Shown here in pieces: positions 41,057 through 48,634 of a stretch of DNA of 64,000 bases (its first letter is position 1; the number at the start of each line of letters is the position of its first letter). Made by a program: the position numbers and the translations under genes. Source of the DNA: Lentimonas sp. CC4 (GTDB lineage: Bacteria; Verrucomicrobiota; Verrucomicrobiia; Opitutales; Coraliomargaritaceae); assembly GCF_902728235.1 (NCBI RefSeq), contig NZ_CACVBO010000001.1, forward strand, positions 1,116,001 to 1,180,000, in the 5' to 3' direction. The notes beneath the pieces were generated by a model that worked only from the letters and a program-made list of their open reading frames with translations, was not told where the DNA came from and ran no database searches.

Positions 41057-41602
41057 TTGCCTACAGATGTTACAGCCACCCCTGCCGCGCTCTCGCCGTG
41101 GGAGACTTCGACGATCGAAGTCTTTATCCGTGCGGCCAGTTTGATTGGGTTACCACGTTCGGTGGGTGAGATTTACGGCTTTCTGTTTTGCGCGCAATCG
41201 CCGCAGACCTTCGATGAATTGGCGGAGCGTCTAGGGATCAGCCGAGGTTCGGTCAGCCAAGGACTCAAATTCTTGCGTCAGTTGGGTGCGGTCAAGGTGC
41301 ACTATGTGGCCGGCAGCCGGAAGGATCACTATCAGCCCGAGCTATCCATGAAGCGCTTGGTGCATGGCTTTGTGCGCGATCAATTTTCGCCGCATTTGGA
41401 ATCTGGTGGCGAGCGCCTCGATGCGATCGATGCCCTCATCGAATCTGAGCCAGATCCAGCACTGCGAGCGCACGCCGCTCAGCGAATCAATACCTTACGC
41501 ACCTGGCAGAGCCGCATGCAAAAGCTCATGCCCATCGTCATGGCCGCACTCGGCGGCGCCAGCTTCTTCAATCAACCCAAAGATGCTCCAGAAATTATCT
41601 GA
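41057..41602 (+). CDS. GbsR/MarR-family transcriptional regulator
   Basis: A 181-residue winged-helix regulator. FIRAASLIGLPRSVGEIYGFLFCAQSPQTFDELAERLGISRGSVSQGLKFLRQLGAVKVHYVAGSRKDHY is the GbsR-type HTH with wing (about 25-95); the remainder is helical and probably mediates dimerisation. There is no ATG or GTG candidate, and TTG 41057 is the first initiator; it directly follows the octamer array, so the translation start is uncertain. The GbsR family usually senses choline or betaine, but no such genes are adjacent. Confidence 0.85.
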   Translation: MPTDVTATPAALSPWETSTIEVFIRAASLIGLPRSVGEIYGFLFCAQSPQTFDELAERLGISRGSVSQGLKFLRQLGAVKVHYVAGSRKDHYQPELSMKRLVHGFVRDQFSPHLESGGERLDAIDALIESEPDPALRAHAAQRINTLRTWQSRMQKLMPIVMAALGGASFFNQPKDAPEII

Positions 41603-42264
41603 AATGCTGAAACATGGAAACGCTGAAAACCTGAAATCTAGAAATACTGAAAACCTGTCTCCTGAGTTGCTTCGCTCAAACCGCTTATCACCACTCATCA
41701 TACGTTTATAACAGACGCTTTTAATCAATATCCATCGTGCTCAGATAAGCGTCCCATCAGCGTAAATAAGCGGTTAGGACTACAGCGCCTGAGCAGCATG
41801 CCTAAGCCGCGAACCAAACCTCACTTCCAAGTTTCCCAAATCATAAGCATCTAATTTTTTCACCAGTAGCGCCAACCGCGTGAGACGAAGTCTTTTACGC
41901 GGTTCATCGCTCATAAACTTAAGCCTCATCCATCACCATTCACATTTATTGACGTTCATTAACGGTTAACACTTTTTCATCTACCACGTGGCGCACCGCG
42001 CTTTACCTGGCAGTCATCGCGGCCCTGCCGCTTCCATAGCCAAATGCATCAGCCATTAGCTATTATTCATCAGTCATCGCACCGAAGGTGCCATCAATTA
42101 TTACGGCTCTGCCGTTTGCGAAAGTCTCGGAAAATTCCCGAACGACCAAGGGCGGAAGCGTCGCCGCTTGCGGCGATGAAATGAGGCTTAGAGGTTGCAG
42201 CTGCGCTGCGGTGAGAGGCGAGGGGATGATGGGGGAGGCAGGATAAGGCTAAGAGCCGTCAATT
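41603..42264. other. Gene-free stretch of 660 bp with word repeats and small hairpins
   Basis: No convincing gene. A gctgaaacatggaaacgctg word repeat spans 41603-41660. A ccgcgtgagacgaagtcttt / tacgcgg hairpin-like element is at about 41876-41906, of a type also near 44433, 46172 and 46795. Several phrases (tcagtcatcgc, catcagccattagc) recur in degenerate form. Confidence 0.6.
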
Positions 42265-42621
42265 ATGACAGGATTTAAGTCACTTGAAGTTTGGAAGTTA
42301 GCGAAGCAGCTCGCAGTCGATACCTATCAGTTTACTAGAGATGGGCAGATTAAAACAGACTTCGGTCTAGTGGATCAGATGCGTCGAGCTGCGGTGTCGA
42401 TTGCCAGTAACATTGCAGAAGGGGATGAGCGGAATACAAATAAGGATACCATACGATTCTTCTATATTGCCAAAGCTTCAGCCGCAGAACTGTATACCCA
42501 GATTGAAATCGCCGAATCCATTTACGAATTAGACATGAATCAGAGTGCCAAGTTAAAAGCGACCTGCGATCAAATGGCTCGAATGCTCCGTGGCTTGATT
42601 AAAGCCAGGTCCTTAAATTAA
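42265..42621 (+). CDS. Four-helix-bundle protein (S23 / 23S rRNA intervening-sequence type)
   Basis: A 118-residue protein. FKSLEVWKLAKQLAVDTYQFT, VDQMRRAAVSIASNIAEGDERN and RFFYIAKASAAELYTQIEIA are the family's hallmark blocks, with A-x-S-I-x-x-N-I-A-E-G in helix 2. Family members form small pentameric helical bundles of unknown function and are often scattered through polysaccharide loci. This copy is intact; a second, frameshifted one is at 49921. Confidence 0.92.
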   Translation: MTGFKSLEVWKLAKQLAVDTYQFTRDGQIKTDFGLVDQMRRAAVSIASNIAEGDERNTNKDTIRFFYIAKASAAELYTQIEIAESIYELDMNQSAKLKATCDQMARMLRGLIKARSLN

Positions 42622-42639
42622 AAAGACCCTCCCTCCTTA

Positions 42640-42722
42640 ACCTCTAAGCCTCTAGCCTCTTAACCTCTTAACCTCTGAGCCTCTAGCCTCTAGCCTCTAA
42701 CCTCTTAACCCCTTAACCTCTC
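42640..42722. repeat. Word array (agcctct / taacctct)
   Basis: About ten 7-8 bp units mixing agcctct, taacctct and taacccct lie directly upstream of the WecA-like gene. Confidence 0.92.
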
Positions 42723-42753
42723 ACCGCGCCTTCGGCGCTCCAGCTTCGCTGGT

Positions 42754-44265
42754 ATGCTCTTCCCTCTCCTATTTTTTATTCTTCTCGGATGCTTTGCCTC
42801 ATGGCTTGTGATCCACTGCTTGCTTGCGGTTGGTTTCGGCCAAGGCGGGGATGGCGAAGTGCAGCATCACCACACGCACACAGGCGTCATCCCGCGCATC
42901 GGTGGGGTGGGCCTGATGGCGGGCTTTGGTCTGACCTATTTACTGTGCTTTTATCAGCTCAATCCCGATGATAATAAGACGATCCTGCACTTCGCGGTGG
43001 CGGGTGGGGCTTTTGGCGCATTTCTCTTAGGCTTTATCGATGATTTTCGCCCGCTCGGTGCGAAGGTGAAGCTGCTCGCTCAGATCCTGATCGGGGTAGC
43101 GGCCTATAAGTGTGGGCTATCGATTGATCGAGTGGGCATTCCATTCACCGATACGATGGTCAATCTCGGAGTCTTCGGGATGTTCCTGACGGTCGGCTGG
43201 TTCGTTGCGATCATGAACCTGATCAATTTGATCGACGGGCTCGATGGCCTGGCCGGCGGGGTCGGGCTGATGCTCATGGCCTTGCTGGTCTATTTGAGCA
43301 TTCAGCGCGGGATTGCCTTTTCCTCGATTCTCTCACTTGGGATGATTGGAGCGATTCTGGGATTCCTCTTTCATAACTTTCCACCCGCCAAGTGCTATAT
43401 GGGCGATTCCGGCGCTTACATGATCGGCTATGTCATTGCCGCGCTGTCCTTGTTGAATGCAGAAAAGGGTGCCGTGCTCGCTGCACTAATTGCACCTGCC
43501 TTGGCCTTAGCTTTACCGATTGTCGATGTGGCCTTTGCGCTCCTGCGACGTGCAATCAAGGGCCTGCCGCTGTTTCGTCCAGATCGCGGGCATATCCACC
43601 ACCGCCTAATGCGGACGGGGCTATCGCGCCGCAATACCGTCCTGGTGCTGTATGTGGTTTCCCTGTTCGCGCTCGTTGGCGGGCTGCTGGCTTTTGCAGA
43701 TCGTGGGCGCTACTTGCCGATCTTTTTGGGGTTCGCGTTTGTGGTGATTCTTTTTGCGCTACGTGGACAGAAGATCTCTGCAGCCAGTGTGCGTGTCTTG
43801 CTCACAGATTCATTACAATCGCGTCAGGATACCCGTAATGCGTTGTATTTGAAGAACTGGCTCGTCGTCGAAGCCGAGCGGGCGGACAGTGCCACGCATT
43901 TGTGGTCAGACTTTCGCTTTGTGCTGAAAAAAATGGGCTTCTGCCGAGCCGAGCTCAAGCTAGGCGAGGAGACACGCGATTTCTATGTGCCGCATACGCC
44001 ACATGACGATTTGGAGCTGCTCTGGAAAGAGACACATCGCACCGCAGGCGAGATCCCAATGGAGCTCACCCTTTACGCCGAGAAAGATAACTTTTCCGAA
44101 CACCAATTCACCCTCGCCACCGATATCGCCGCCGAGGCATTGGGCAGTGCCCGCACTAAGTGGAAAGATATCAACGGCAGCCCGATGGACTTCGACTCCG
44201 TCGCCAAAGAAGCGACCGACTATCGGAAGCAAAAAGCCCGGAATCTGTATCGCCCGACGTATTAG
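42754..44265 (+). CDS. WecA/TagO-like undecaprenyl-phosphate sugar-1-phosphate transferase
   Basis: A 503-residue membrane enzyme that would start polysaccharide synthesis by attaching a HexNAc-1-phosphate to undecaprenyl phosphate. Residues 1-335 are the MraY/WecA core with about ten helices: HTHTGVIPRIGGVGLMAGF, LLGFIDDFRPLGAKVK (D-D motif), MNLINLIDGLDGLAGGVG and RPDRGHIHHRLM (the H-I-H-H motif of WecA enzymes). The last 165 residues are a soluble extension (LLTDSLQSRQDTRNALYLKNWLVVE...) not present in the short enzymes. It opens the polysaccharide locus. Confidence 0.9.
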   Translation: MLFPLLFFILLGCFASWLVIHCLLAVGFGQGGDGEVQHHHTHTGVIPRIGGVGLMAGFGLTYLLCFYQLNPDDNKTILHFAVAGGAFGAFLLGFIDDFRPLGAKVKLLAQILIGVAAYKCGLSIDRVGIPFTDTMVNLGVFGMFLTVGWFVAIMNLINLIDGLDGLAGGVGLMLMALLVYLSIQRGIAFSSILSLGMIGAILGFLFHNFPPAKCYMGDSGAYMIGYVIAALSLLNAEKGAVLAALIAPALALALPIVDVAFALLRRAIKGLPLFRPDRGHIHHRLMRTGLSRRNTVLVLYVVSLFALVGGLLAFADRGRYLPIFLGFAFVVILFALRGQKISAASVRVLLTDSLQSRQDTRNALYLKNWLVVEAERADSATHLWSDFRFVLKKMGFCRAELKLGEETRDFYVPHTPHDDLELLWKETHRTAGEIPMELTLYAEKDNFSEHQFTLATDIAAEALGSARTKWKDINGSPMDFDSVAKEATDYRKQKARNLYRPTY

Positions 44266-44471
44266 CGGCTGCGCCGCTGTTTAAGTGGAGCGCGGTGCTT
44301 CAGCCCGCGAACCGAGCCTAGGATGAATCAGGAGTATTTTTATCCCGCTAATTAACTCTGATTATACGCTGATTTTGAAGAGAACCTTTCGCTTAGATTA
44401 CCCCACTCATCAACTTAACCCCTTCACCTCTCAATCTGTATCGCGTGGAGCAAAGCTCTTTTACGCGACCC

Positions 44472-44590
44472 TTTTTGCGGCCACACAACAACACAACCCC
44501 AGTCAGTGTCTCCAAATCACATCGGATAAGCTTAAGAACCCATCGTGCTGGTTTAAGCGCTCGTTAAGCGCAGTTAAGCGGACCAAACCG
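44472..44590 (+). repeat. Direct repeat copy A, about 120 bp
   Basis: Begins cctttttgcggccacacaac and ends near gttaagcggaccaaa. Copy B at 44687-44808 matches over nearly its full length with scattered substitutions; both contain ttaagcg word repeats. Confidence 0.85.
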
Positions 44591-44686
44591 CAGAGCCAAA
44601 GACCACAACCCAAGTCAGTGTCCCGAAAATACGTCAGCGTAAGCAAATTAGCCTGCCGCGAAATCGCGTGAGGCATCGCCTTTGCG

Positions 44687-44808
44687 CCTTTTTGCGGCCA
44701 CACAACAACACAACCCAAGTCAGTGACCCCAAATCACATCCGTTCAGTTTAAGAACCCATCGTGTTGGTTAAGCGTAAGTTAAGCGTGATTAAGCGGACT
44801 AAAAAACA
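44687..44808 (+). repeat. Direct repeat copy B, about 120 bp
   Basis: Begins cctttttgcggccacacaac, shares aagaacccatcgtg with copy A and ends gattaagcggactaaa. The copies are 215 bp apart. Confidence 0.85.
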
Positions 44809-44967
44809 GCAAAGCCAACGCCCAGAACCGCGTAGACCGCAGCAGGCTTATTACCTCTAGCCCCCTAACCCCTTGTCCCGGCGTATTGAAAAGAAGCCGG
44901 ATCACTCAACCCCGTTGCTCCCTGCCTATCTTTATATTTGCGTTTGGTGCCCATTTTTCACCCCCCC

Positions 44968-45027
44968 TTCACTTCACTCAGGGCACGCTAACGCGCACCA
45001 TCTCCGCGCTGCTCGCGCTCCGTCCAA
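44968..45027. repeat. Dispersed repeat ending gctcgcgctccgtcc
   Basis: Contains cactcagggcacgctaacgc and accatctccgcgctgctcgc. Other copies: 39380-39484, 45899-45994, and inverted at 48389-48491. Confidence 0.8.
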
Positions 45028-45048
45028 TTTTCCCAGTTTCCGCGTTTC

Positions 45049-45156
45049 CAGTTTCCGTGTTTCCGTGTTTCCGTGTTTCCGTGTTTCCGTGTTTCCGTGT
45101 TTCCGTGTTTCCGTGTTTCCGTGTTTCCGTGTTTCCGTGTTTCCGTGTTTCCGTGT
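45049..45156. repeat. Octamer array (tttccgtg), about 13 copies
   Basis: An almost perfect tandem of tttccgtg, flanked on both sides by degenerate units (tttccagt, tttcagca). It is the most homogeneous word array of the window and lies 95 bp ahead of the MntA-HepT genes. Confidence 0.96.
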
Positions 45157-45250
45157 TTCAGCATTTCCAAGTTTCAGCATTTCTTAAGTCGTCACTCCAG
45201 TTCTGCTGGTTGTTGCTTGTCATCTCACATTCCTCAGCTAGTTTGAACGC

Positions 45251-45541
45251 ATGAAACAAGTTGCGGAGATTCGCCACGCCTTAGCTGAGCATCACGAACA
45301 GCTGCAGGCTTTACATGTCGCCAACCTGTGGTTGTTCGGTTCCGCAGCACGCGGTGACTCTACCGCTAAAGATCTGGATTTTCTAGTCGAATATCAGGAA
45401 GCGACTAGTTTGGTCGAATTTGTAGAGTTGAAGTTGCTATTGGAGAAAGTTTTTCAAATGGAAATAGATTTGGTTAGCCGTGGTGGGTGCCGTGAGCGAT
45501 TCTTACAGGTGATTCAAGACGATTTACAACATGTCGCGTAA
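45251..45541 (+). CDS. mntA: MntA-like nucleotidyltransferase antitoxin
   Basis: A 96-residue minimal nucleotidyltransferase. LWLFGSAARGDSTAKDLDFLVEY contains the G-S-x(9)-D-x-D signature. In the MntA-HepT system this enzyme AMPylates a tyrosine of the toxin and silences it. Its 3' end overlaps the hepT start by 11 bp, indicating coupled translation. Confidence 0.92.
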   Translation: MKQVAEIRHALAEHHEQLQALHVANLWLFGSAARGDSTAKDLDFLVEYQEATSLVEFVELKLLLEKVFQMEIDLVSRGGCRERFLQVIQDDLQHVA

Positions 45542-45869
45542 TTCCGATTTATACTTGTTGGATATTTTAGATGCCGGACAAGCGATACAAGACTACGTGA
45601 AGGGCTATGATTACGAAACCTTTGCAGCGGATCGAAGAACGCTTGATGCCGTAGTCCGTTGTTTTGAGGTGATCGGCGAAGCGGTGAAGCATTTGCCTGA
45701 AGAGTGGAAGGCTGAACATCTAGAAATTCCTTGGCATGCGATTGCTGCATTTAGGAATATATTGGCACATGCATACTTCAATGTGGATGCCAGCATTGTT
45801 TGGACGAGCTTACAGCGTGATCTTGAACCTTTACTCGGAGCCTGTGAGCAACTGCAAAAAAGTAAGTGA
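45531..45869 (+). CDS. hepT: HepT-like ribonuclease toxin (DUF86)
   Basis: A 112-residue HEPN protein. The active-site motif R-x4-H-x-Y is RNILAHAY in AIAAFRNILAHAYFNVD; the Tyr is the residue modified by MntA in studied pairs. VRCFEVIGEAVKHLPEEW is the usual central helix. It partners the upstream nucleotidyltransferase. The pair is placed inside the polysaccharide locus, probably as a selfish or stabilising insertion. Confidence 0.92.
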   Translation: MSRNSDLYLLDILDAGQAIQDYVKGYDYETFAADRRTLDAVVRCFEVIGEAVKHLPEEWKAEHLEIPWHAIAAFRNILAHAYFNVDASIVWTSLQRDLEPLLGACEQLQKSK

Positions 45870-46322
45870 CGGCGCACTGTCCCAGTTTCCGTGTTTGTTC
45901 CTTCACTTGCCCCAAGGGCACCCAGTTCAGTCACCCTTCGCTCCGCTCAGGGCACGCTAACGCGCACCATCTCCGCGCTACTCGCGCTCCGTCCAATTTT
46001 CAGCTTTTCAGAAGATTTCGCCACCGCCGATGCAGTCGAGCTCCTAGCCGTGCTAAGCTGAGCAACATCACAATAATCGCGTGCGCGCAGCGTTTTACGC
46101 GACCAGTTTTCAGTGTTTGTTCCCCCCAAATCACCCACTCATCAACTTAACCCCTTCACCACTCAATCTGTATCGCGTGGAGCAAAGCTCTTTTGCGCGA
46201 CCCTTTTTGCGGCTAATTCAACCCATCTTTATAATTTGCGTTTGACCTCATTTTTTCTCCCAGACTTGCCGAATTGGTCGAAATTAATAAAGTAACCCTC
46301 ATCGAATCGTGGAATAAAGTTC
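45870..46322. other. Gene-free stretch with a dispersed repeat and hairpin
   Basis: Holds a copy of the dispersed repeat (45899-45994) and a gcgtggagcaaagctctttt / gcgcg element (about 46172-46210) very like the one at 44433. No gene is seen. Confidence 0.65.
45899..45994. repeat. Dispersed repeat copy
   Basis: Starts tccttcacttgccccaaggg, contains ggcacgctaacgcgcaccat and ends ctactcgcgctccgtcc; see 39380, 44968 and 48389. Confidence 0.85.
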
Positions 46323-46613
46323 ATGGATAATTCAACTCAAGATTTCATTGGGACGGCTGTCTCGTTTAAAAACGGAATGGTTCAGTTGGATTTAGCGGAT
46401 GGTTCGGCTCATGCCTTTCCGGTTCAGTATTATCCACGTTTATGCAATGCCGCATCGTCCGATCTGGCTCAAGTTTGTCTGCGAGTGGGTGGACGTGCAT
46501 TGCGATGGGAGGCACTAGACGAAGACATTTGGGTGGCGGATGCCGTGTGTCAGAAGTATCCCAAGCAATCAGTTCCAGCCGTTGCCGAGCCGCAAGCACC
46601 CTACGGGAAATAA
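46323..46613 (+). CDS. DUF2442 family protein
   Basis: A 96-residue protein. SFKNGMVQLDLADGSAHAFPVQYYPRLCNAASSDLAQ and GRALRWEALDEDIWVADAV match the short DUF2442 fold (ligand-binding-like, often next to toxin-antitoxin genes). No DNA-binding motif is visible. It follows the MntA-HepT pair after a repeat-filled gap. Confidence 0.75.
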   Translation: MDNSTQDFIGTAVSFKNGMVQLDLADGSAHAFPVQYYPRLCNAASSDLAQVCLRVGGRALRWEALDEDIWVADAVCQKYPKQSVPAVAEPQAPYGK

Positions 46614-46962
46614 GTCAGTCGATCGGTCAAGCCTCCCTTTTTCAGCTTTCAGCGTTTCAGCTATTTCATATTTTCAGGTATCCCAGACCGCTGCGCGGGT
46701 CCGCTTACCCACGCTTATGTCAGGATCGCCAACCGGCCGATCCGATCACTCTCACTTTCACTCGCACCGCTTCTTTTCCCCACAGAACCTTAACCACGTG
46801 GGACGAAGTCCTTTACGCGGCCACTCCAGCGCAGCCCGCACTCTCACCCTCACTTTCACTCTCACTCCCCCTAGACCGCGACCGCGAGTATATCTGCAGT
46901 GTTCCGAGCCTGTCTTCAGGCGACAAGACCGGGCCTATGCAAAAGCACAATAATTAATTCCC
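46614..46962. other. Gene-free stretch with word repeats
   Basis: ttcagctttcagcgtttcag words occupy about 46640-46675; ctctcactttcactc words lie at 46748-46768 and 46846-46868, and a cacgtgggacgaagtccttt / acgcggcc hairpin at about 46794-46822. No gene is seen. Confidence 0.55.
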
Positions 46963-47097
46963 ATAGGAACCGGACCGTATGCCTGGGAGTGCTACCAAGC
47001 ACTCGGCCTCGACATTCCCCACGATCCTCGCGGCTTCATCGCACCCGCGGATTTCGCTAGCGACCCGAAGATTGAATGCCTTGGGGTGCTCAGCTGA
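46963..47097 (+). pseudogene. C-terminal remnant of an unidentified gene
   Basis: The frame reads IGTGPYAWECYQALGLDIP, then HDPRGFIAPADFASDPKIEC and a stop. It has a protein-like composition but no start codon: an in-frame stop occurs four codons upstream. The family was not recognised. It suggests that a gene was lost here by deletion or repeat expansion. Confidence 0.45.
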
Positions 47098-47099
47098 GG

Positions 47100-47257
47100 C
47101 GCGGCTCAGAGTGAGGAGTGAGAAGTGAGGAGTGTTTGAGTGGTAGCGTTTCCAGTTTTCCGTGTTTCCAAATTTCAGCTTTTCAAAAGCCCACTATCAC
47201 TCAGCCATCGGCTGAATCACTCTCACTCCGGCTCTGCCGGACATCACTAAATTTTCC
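47100..47257. repeat. Word repeats upstream of the epimerase gene
   Basis: gagtgaggagtgagaagtga-type words (47108-47135) are followed by tttccgtgtttccaaatttc words (47148-47185). The second type recurs inside the epimerase gene itself. Confidence 0.8.
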
Positions 47258-48325
47258 ATGAAAATTTTACTCACAGGCTGTGCCGGCTTCATCGGCTCAC
47301 ACACACTCGATCGCCTCCTTGCCGACGGCCACCAAGTCATCGGCGTCGATAACTTCGATCCGTTCTACGACCGCGCACTCAAGACCGCGAACATCGCAGC
47401 TCATTTGGACAATCCCAACTTCGAACTTCTCGAAGCCGACCTAGCCGAACCAGGAACCGACCAAAAACTCAAATTCCTAGCAGAGGGCTTTGGTCAGAAG
47501 ACAGAGGACAGAGGTCAGAAGACAGAAGACGGAGAGCAGAAAACAGAGGAGGTTTCAGGTTTTCCGCTTTCCGCTTTCAGTGTTTCCGCATCTTTCGATG
47601 CGATCATCCATCTCGCCGCCAAAGCCGGCGTGCGTCCATCGATCGAAGACCCCGTCGGTTATCAGCGCGCCAATGTCATCGCGACGCAGAACTTGCTGGA
47701 ATTCGCGAAGGAGAACGACATCAAGCAATTCGTCTTTGCTTCCTCCTCATCGGTGTATGGCGTGAACCCCAATGTGCCATGGAGTGAGAAGCACGATGTC
47801 TCCGGGCCGATCAGCCCCTATGCCAGCACCAAGGTCAGTTGCGAACTCCTTGGCCATGTCTATAGTCATCTGTATGGTATCCGCGTGCTCGGGCTTCGTT
47901 TCTTCACGGTTTACGGCCCTCGTCAACGCCCTGATTTGGCAATCAATAAGTTTGCGCGCCTGATCGAAGCCGGCGAGCCGATCCCAGTCTTCGGCGACGG
48001 CTCCACTCGCCGCGACTACACATTCATCGCCGATATCGTTGAAGGCATCCTAGGCTCCTTGCATTACACAGGCTCGAACTACGAAGTGATTAATATCGGC
48101 AACGACCAGACCGTCACGCTATCCGAGATGATTGAGACCATCGAGGAAGTCGTGGGTAAAAAGGCGATCATCGATCGTCAACCCGAGCAACCCGGCGACG
48201 TGCCTCAGACCTGGGCAGACGTGAGCAAGGCAAACAAGCTCTTTGGTTACAAACCAACCATCTCTTTCAAGGATGGCGTCACTAAGTTTTATGATTGGTG
48301 GCGTGATAATCAGCCAGTTCTGTAA
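47258..48325 (+). CDS. Nucleotide-sugar epimerase (UDP-glucuronate 4-epimerase-like) with a repeat-derived insertion
   Basis: A 355-residue extended SDR enzyme. The NAD loop is TGCAGFIGSHTLDRLLADG, the active site FASSSSVYGVNPNVPWSE and YASTKVSCE (Tyr/Lys), and the sugar region LRFFTVYGPRQRPDLAINKF. The latter two best fit the UDP-glucuronate 4-epimerase group, which would supply UDP-galacturonate. Residues 79-112, between KLKFLAEGF and FDAIIHLAAKAG, are extra relative to homologues: QKTEDRGQKTEDGEQKTEE then FPLSAFSVSAS, encoded by 7-bp words. The insertion is in frame and at a surface loop before a core strand, so the enzyme may still work. Confidence 0.9.
   Translation: MKILLTGCAGFIGSHTLDRLLADGHQVIGVDNFDPFYDRALKTANIAAHLDNPNFELLEADLAEPGTDQKLKFLAEGFGQKTEDRGQKTEDGEQKTEEVSGFPLSAFSVSASFDAIIHLAAKAGVRPSIEDPVGYQRANVIATQNLLEFAKENDIKQFVFASSSSVYGVNPNVPWSEKHDVSGPISPYASTKVSCELLGHVYSHLYGIRVLGLRFFTVYGPRQRPDLAINKFARLIEAGEPIPVFGDGSTRRDYTFIADIVEGILGSLHYTGSNYEVINIGNDQTVTLSEMIETIEEVVGKKAIIDRQPEQPGDVPQTWADVSKANKLFGYKPTISFKDGVTKFYDWWRDNQPVL
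47492..47590 (+). repeat. In-frame word repeats inside the epimerase gene
   Basis: Eight 7-bp units (cagaaga, cagagga, cagaggt, cagaaga, cagaaga, cggagag, cagaaaa, cagagga) are followed by tttccgctttccgctttcag units like those in the intergenic DNA 340 bp upstream. Confidence 0.92.
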
Positions 48326-48634
48326 TGCTCATGCTTTGTTCTTTCAGCTTTCAGTGTTTCGCAATTTCATCTTTTCAAATGACGTCACTGACGTAGTGCG
48401 AGAAGCACGAAGATGGTAAATCGGAACGATTTGCCCGGAACGTAGTGAAGGGTGAGTGAAGCGGGTGCCCTTTGGGCGGCGAAAGGAACAATTCTATGAA
48501 TGGCAGAAAGCCAAACAGTCGTTTTAGTTCTCTCGCAAAGTGCTGAGCACTGGCGGCAATCAATATCCGAGGCCGCACAATCAACAAACAACTTTGCGTC
48601 GCCATTATTCATCATCCATTAGTCATTAAATTTT
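48326..48634. other. Gap between epimerase and rmlB with an inverted dispersed repeat
   Basis: ttcagctttcagtgtttcgc words (48340-48375) are followed at 48389-48491 by the dispersed repeat in reverse orientation. The last 140 bp carry no recognisable gene; the phrase ttattcatcatccattagtc precedes rmlB. Confidence 0.65.
48389..48491. repeat. Dispersed repeat copy, inverted
   Basis: On the minus strand it reads gcccaaagggcacccgcttc ... ttctcgcactacgtca, a diverged copy of the element at 45899-45994. Confidence 0.7.

Larger units (their letters stand above)
44266..45250. other. Gene-free stretch of 985 bp rich in repeats
   Basis: No gene is seen. The region holds a half hairpin (44284-44322), a gcgtggagcaaagctctttt / acgcg element (44433-44470), two direct copies of a 120-bp block (44472 and 44687), a dispersed repeat copy (44968-45027) and a dense tttccgtg array (45049-45156). 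Confidence 0.75.

Noticed and set aside
44873-45254. Frames encoding FRVSVFPC or GNTETRKH peptide repeats
   Set aside because: They are translations of the tttccgtg octamer array on the two strands; no start site or family supports them.
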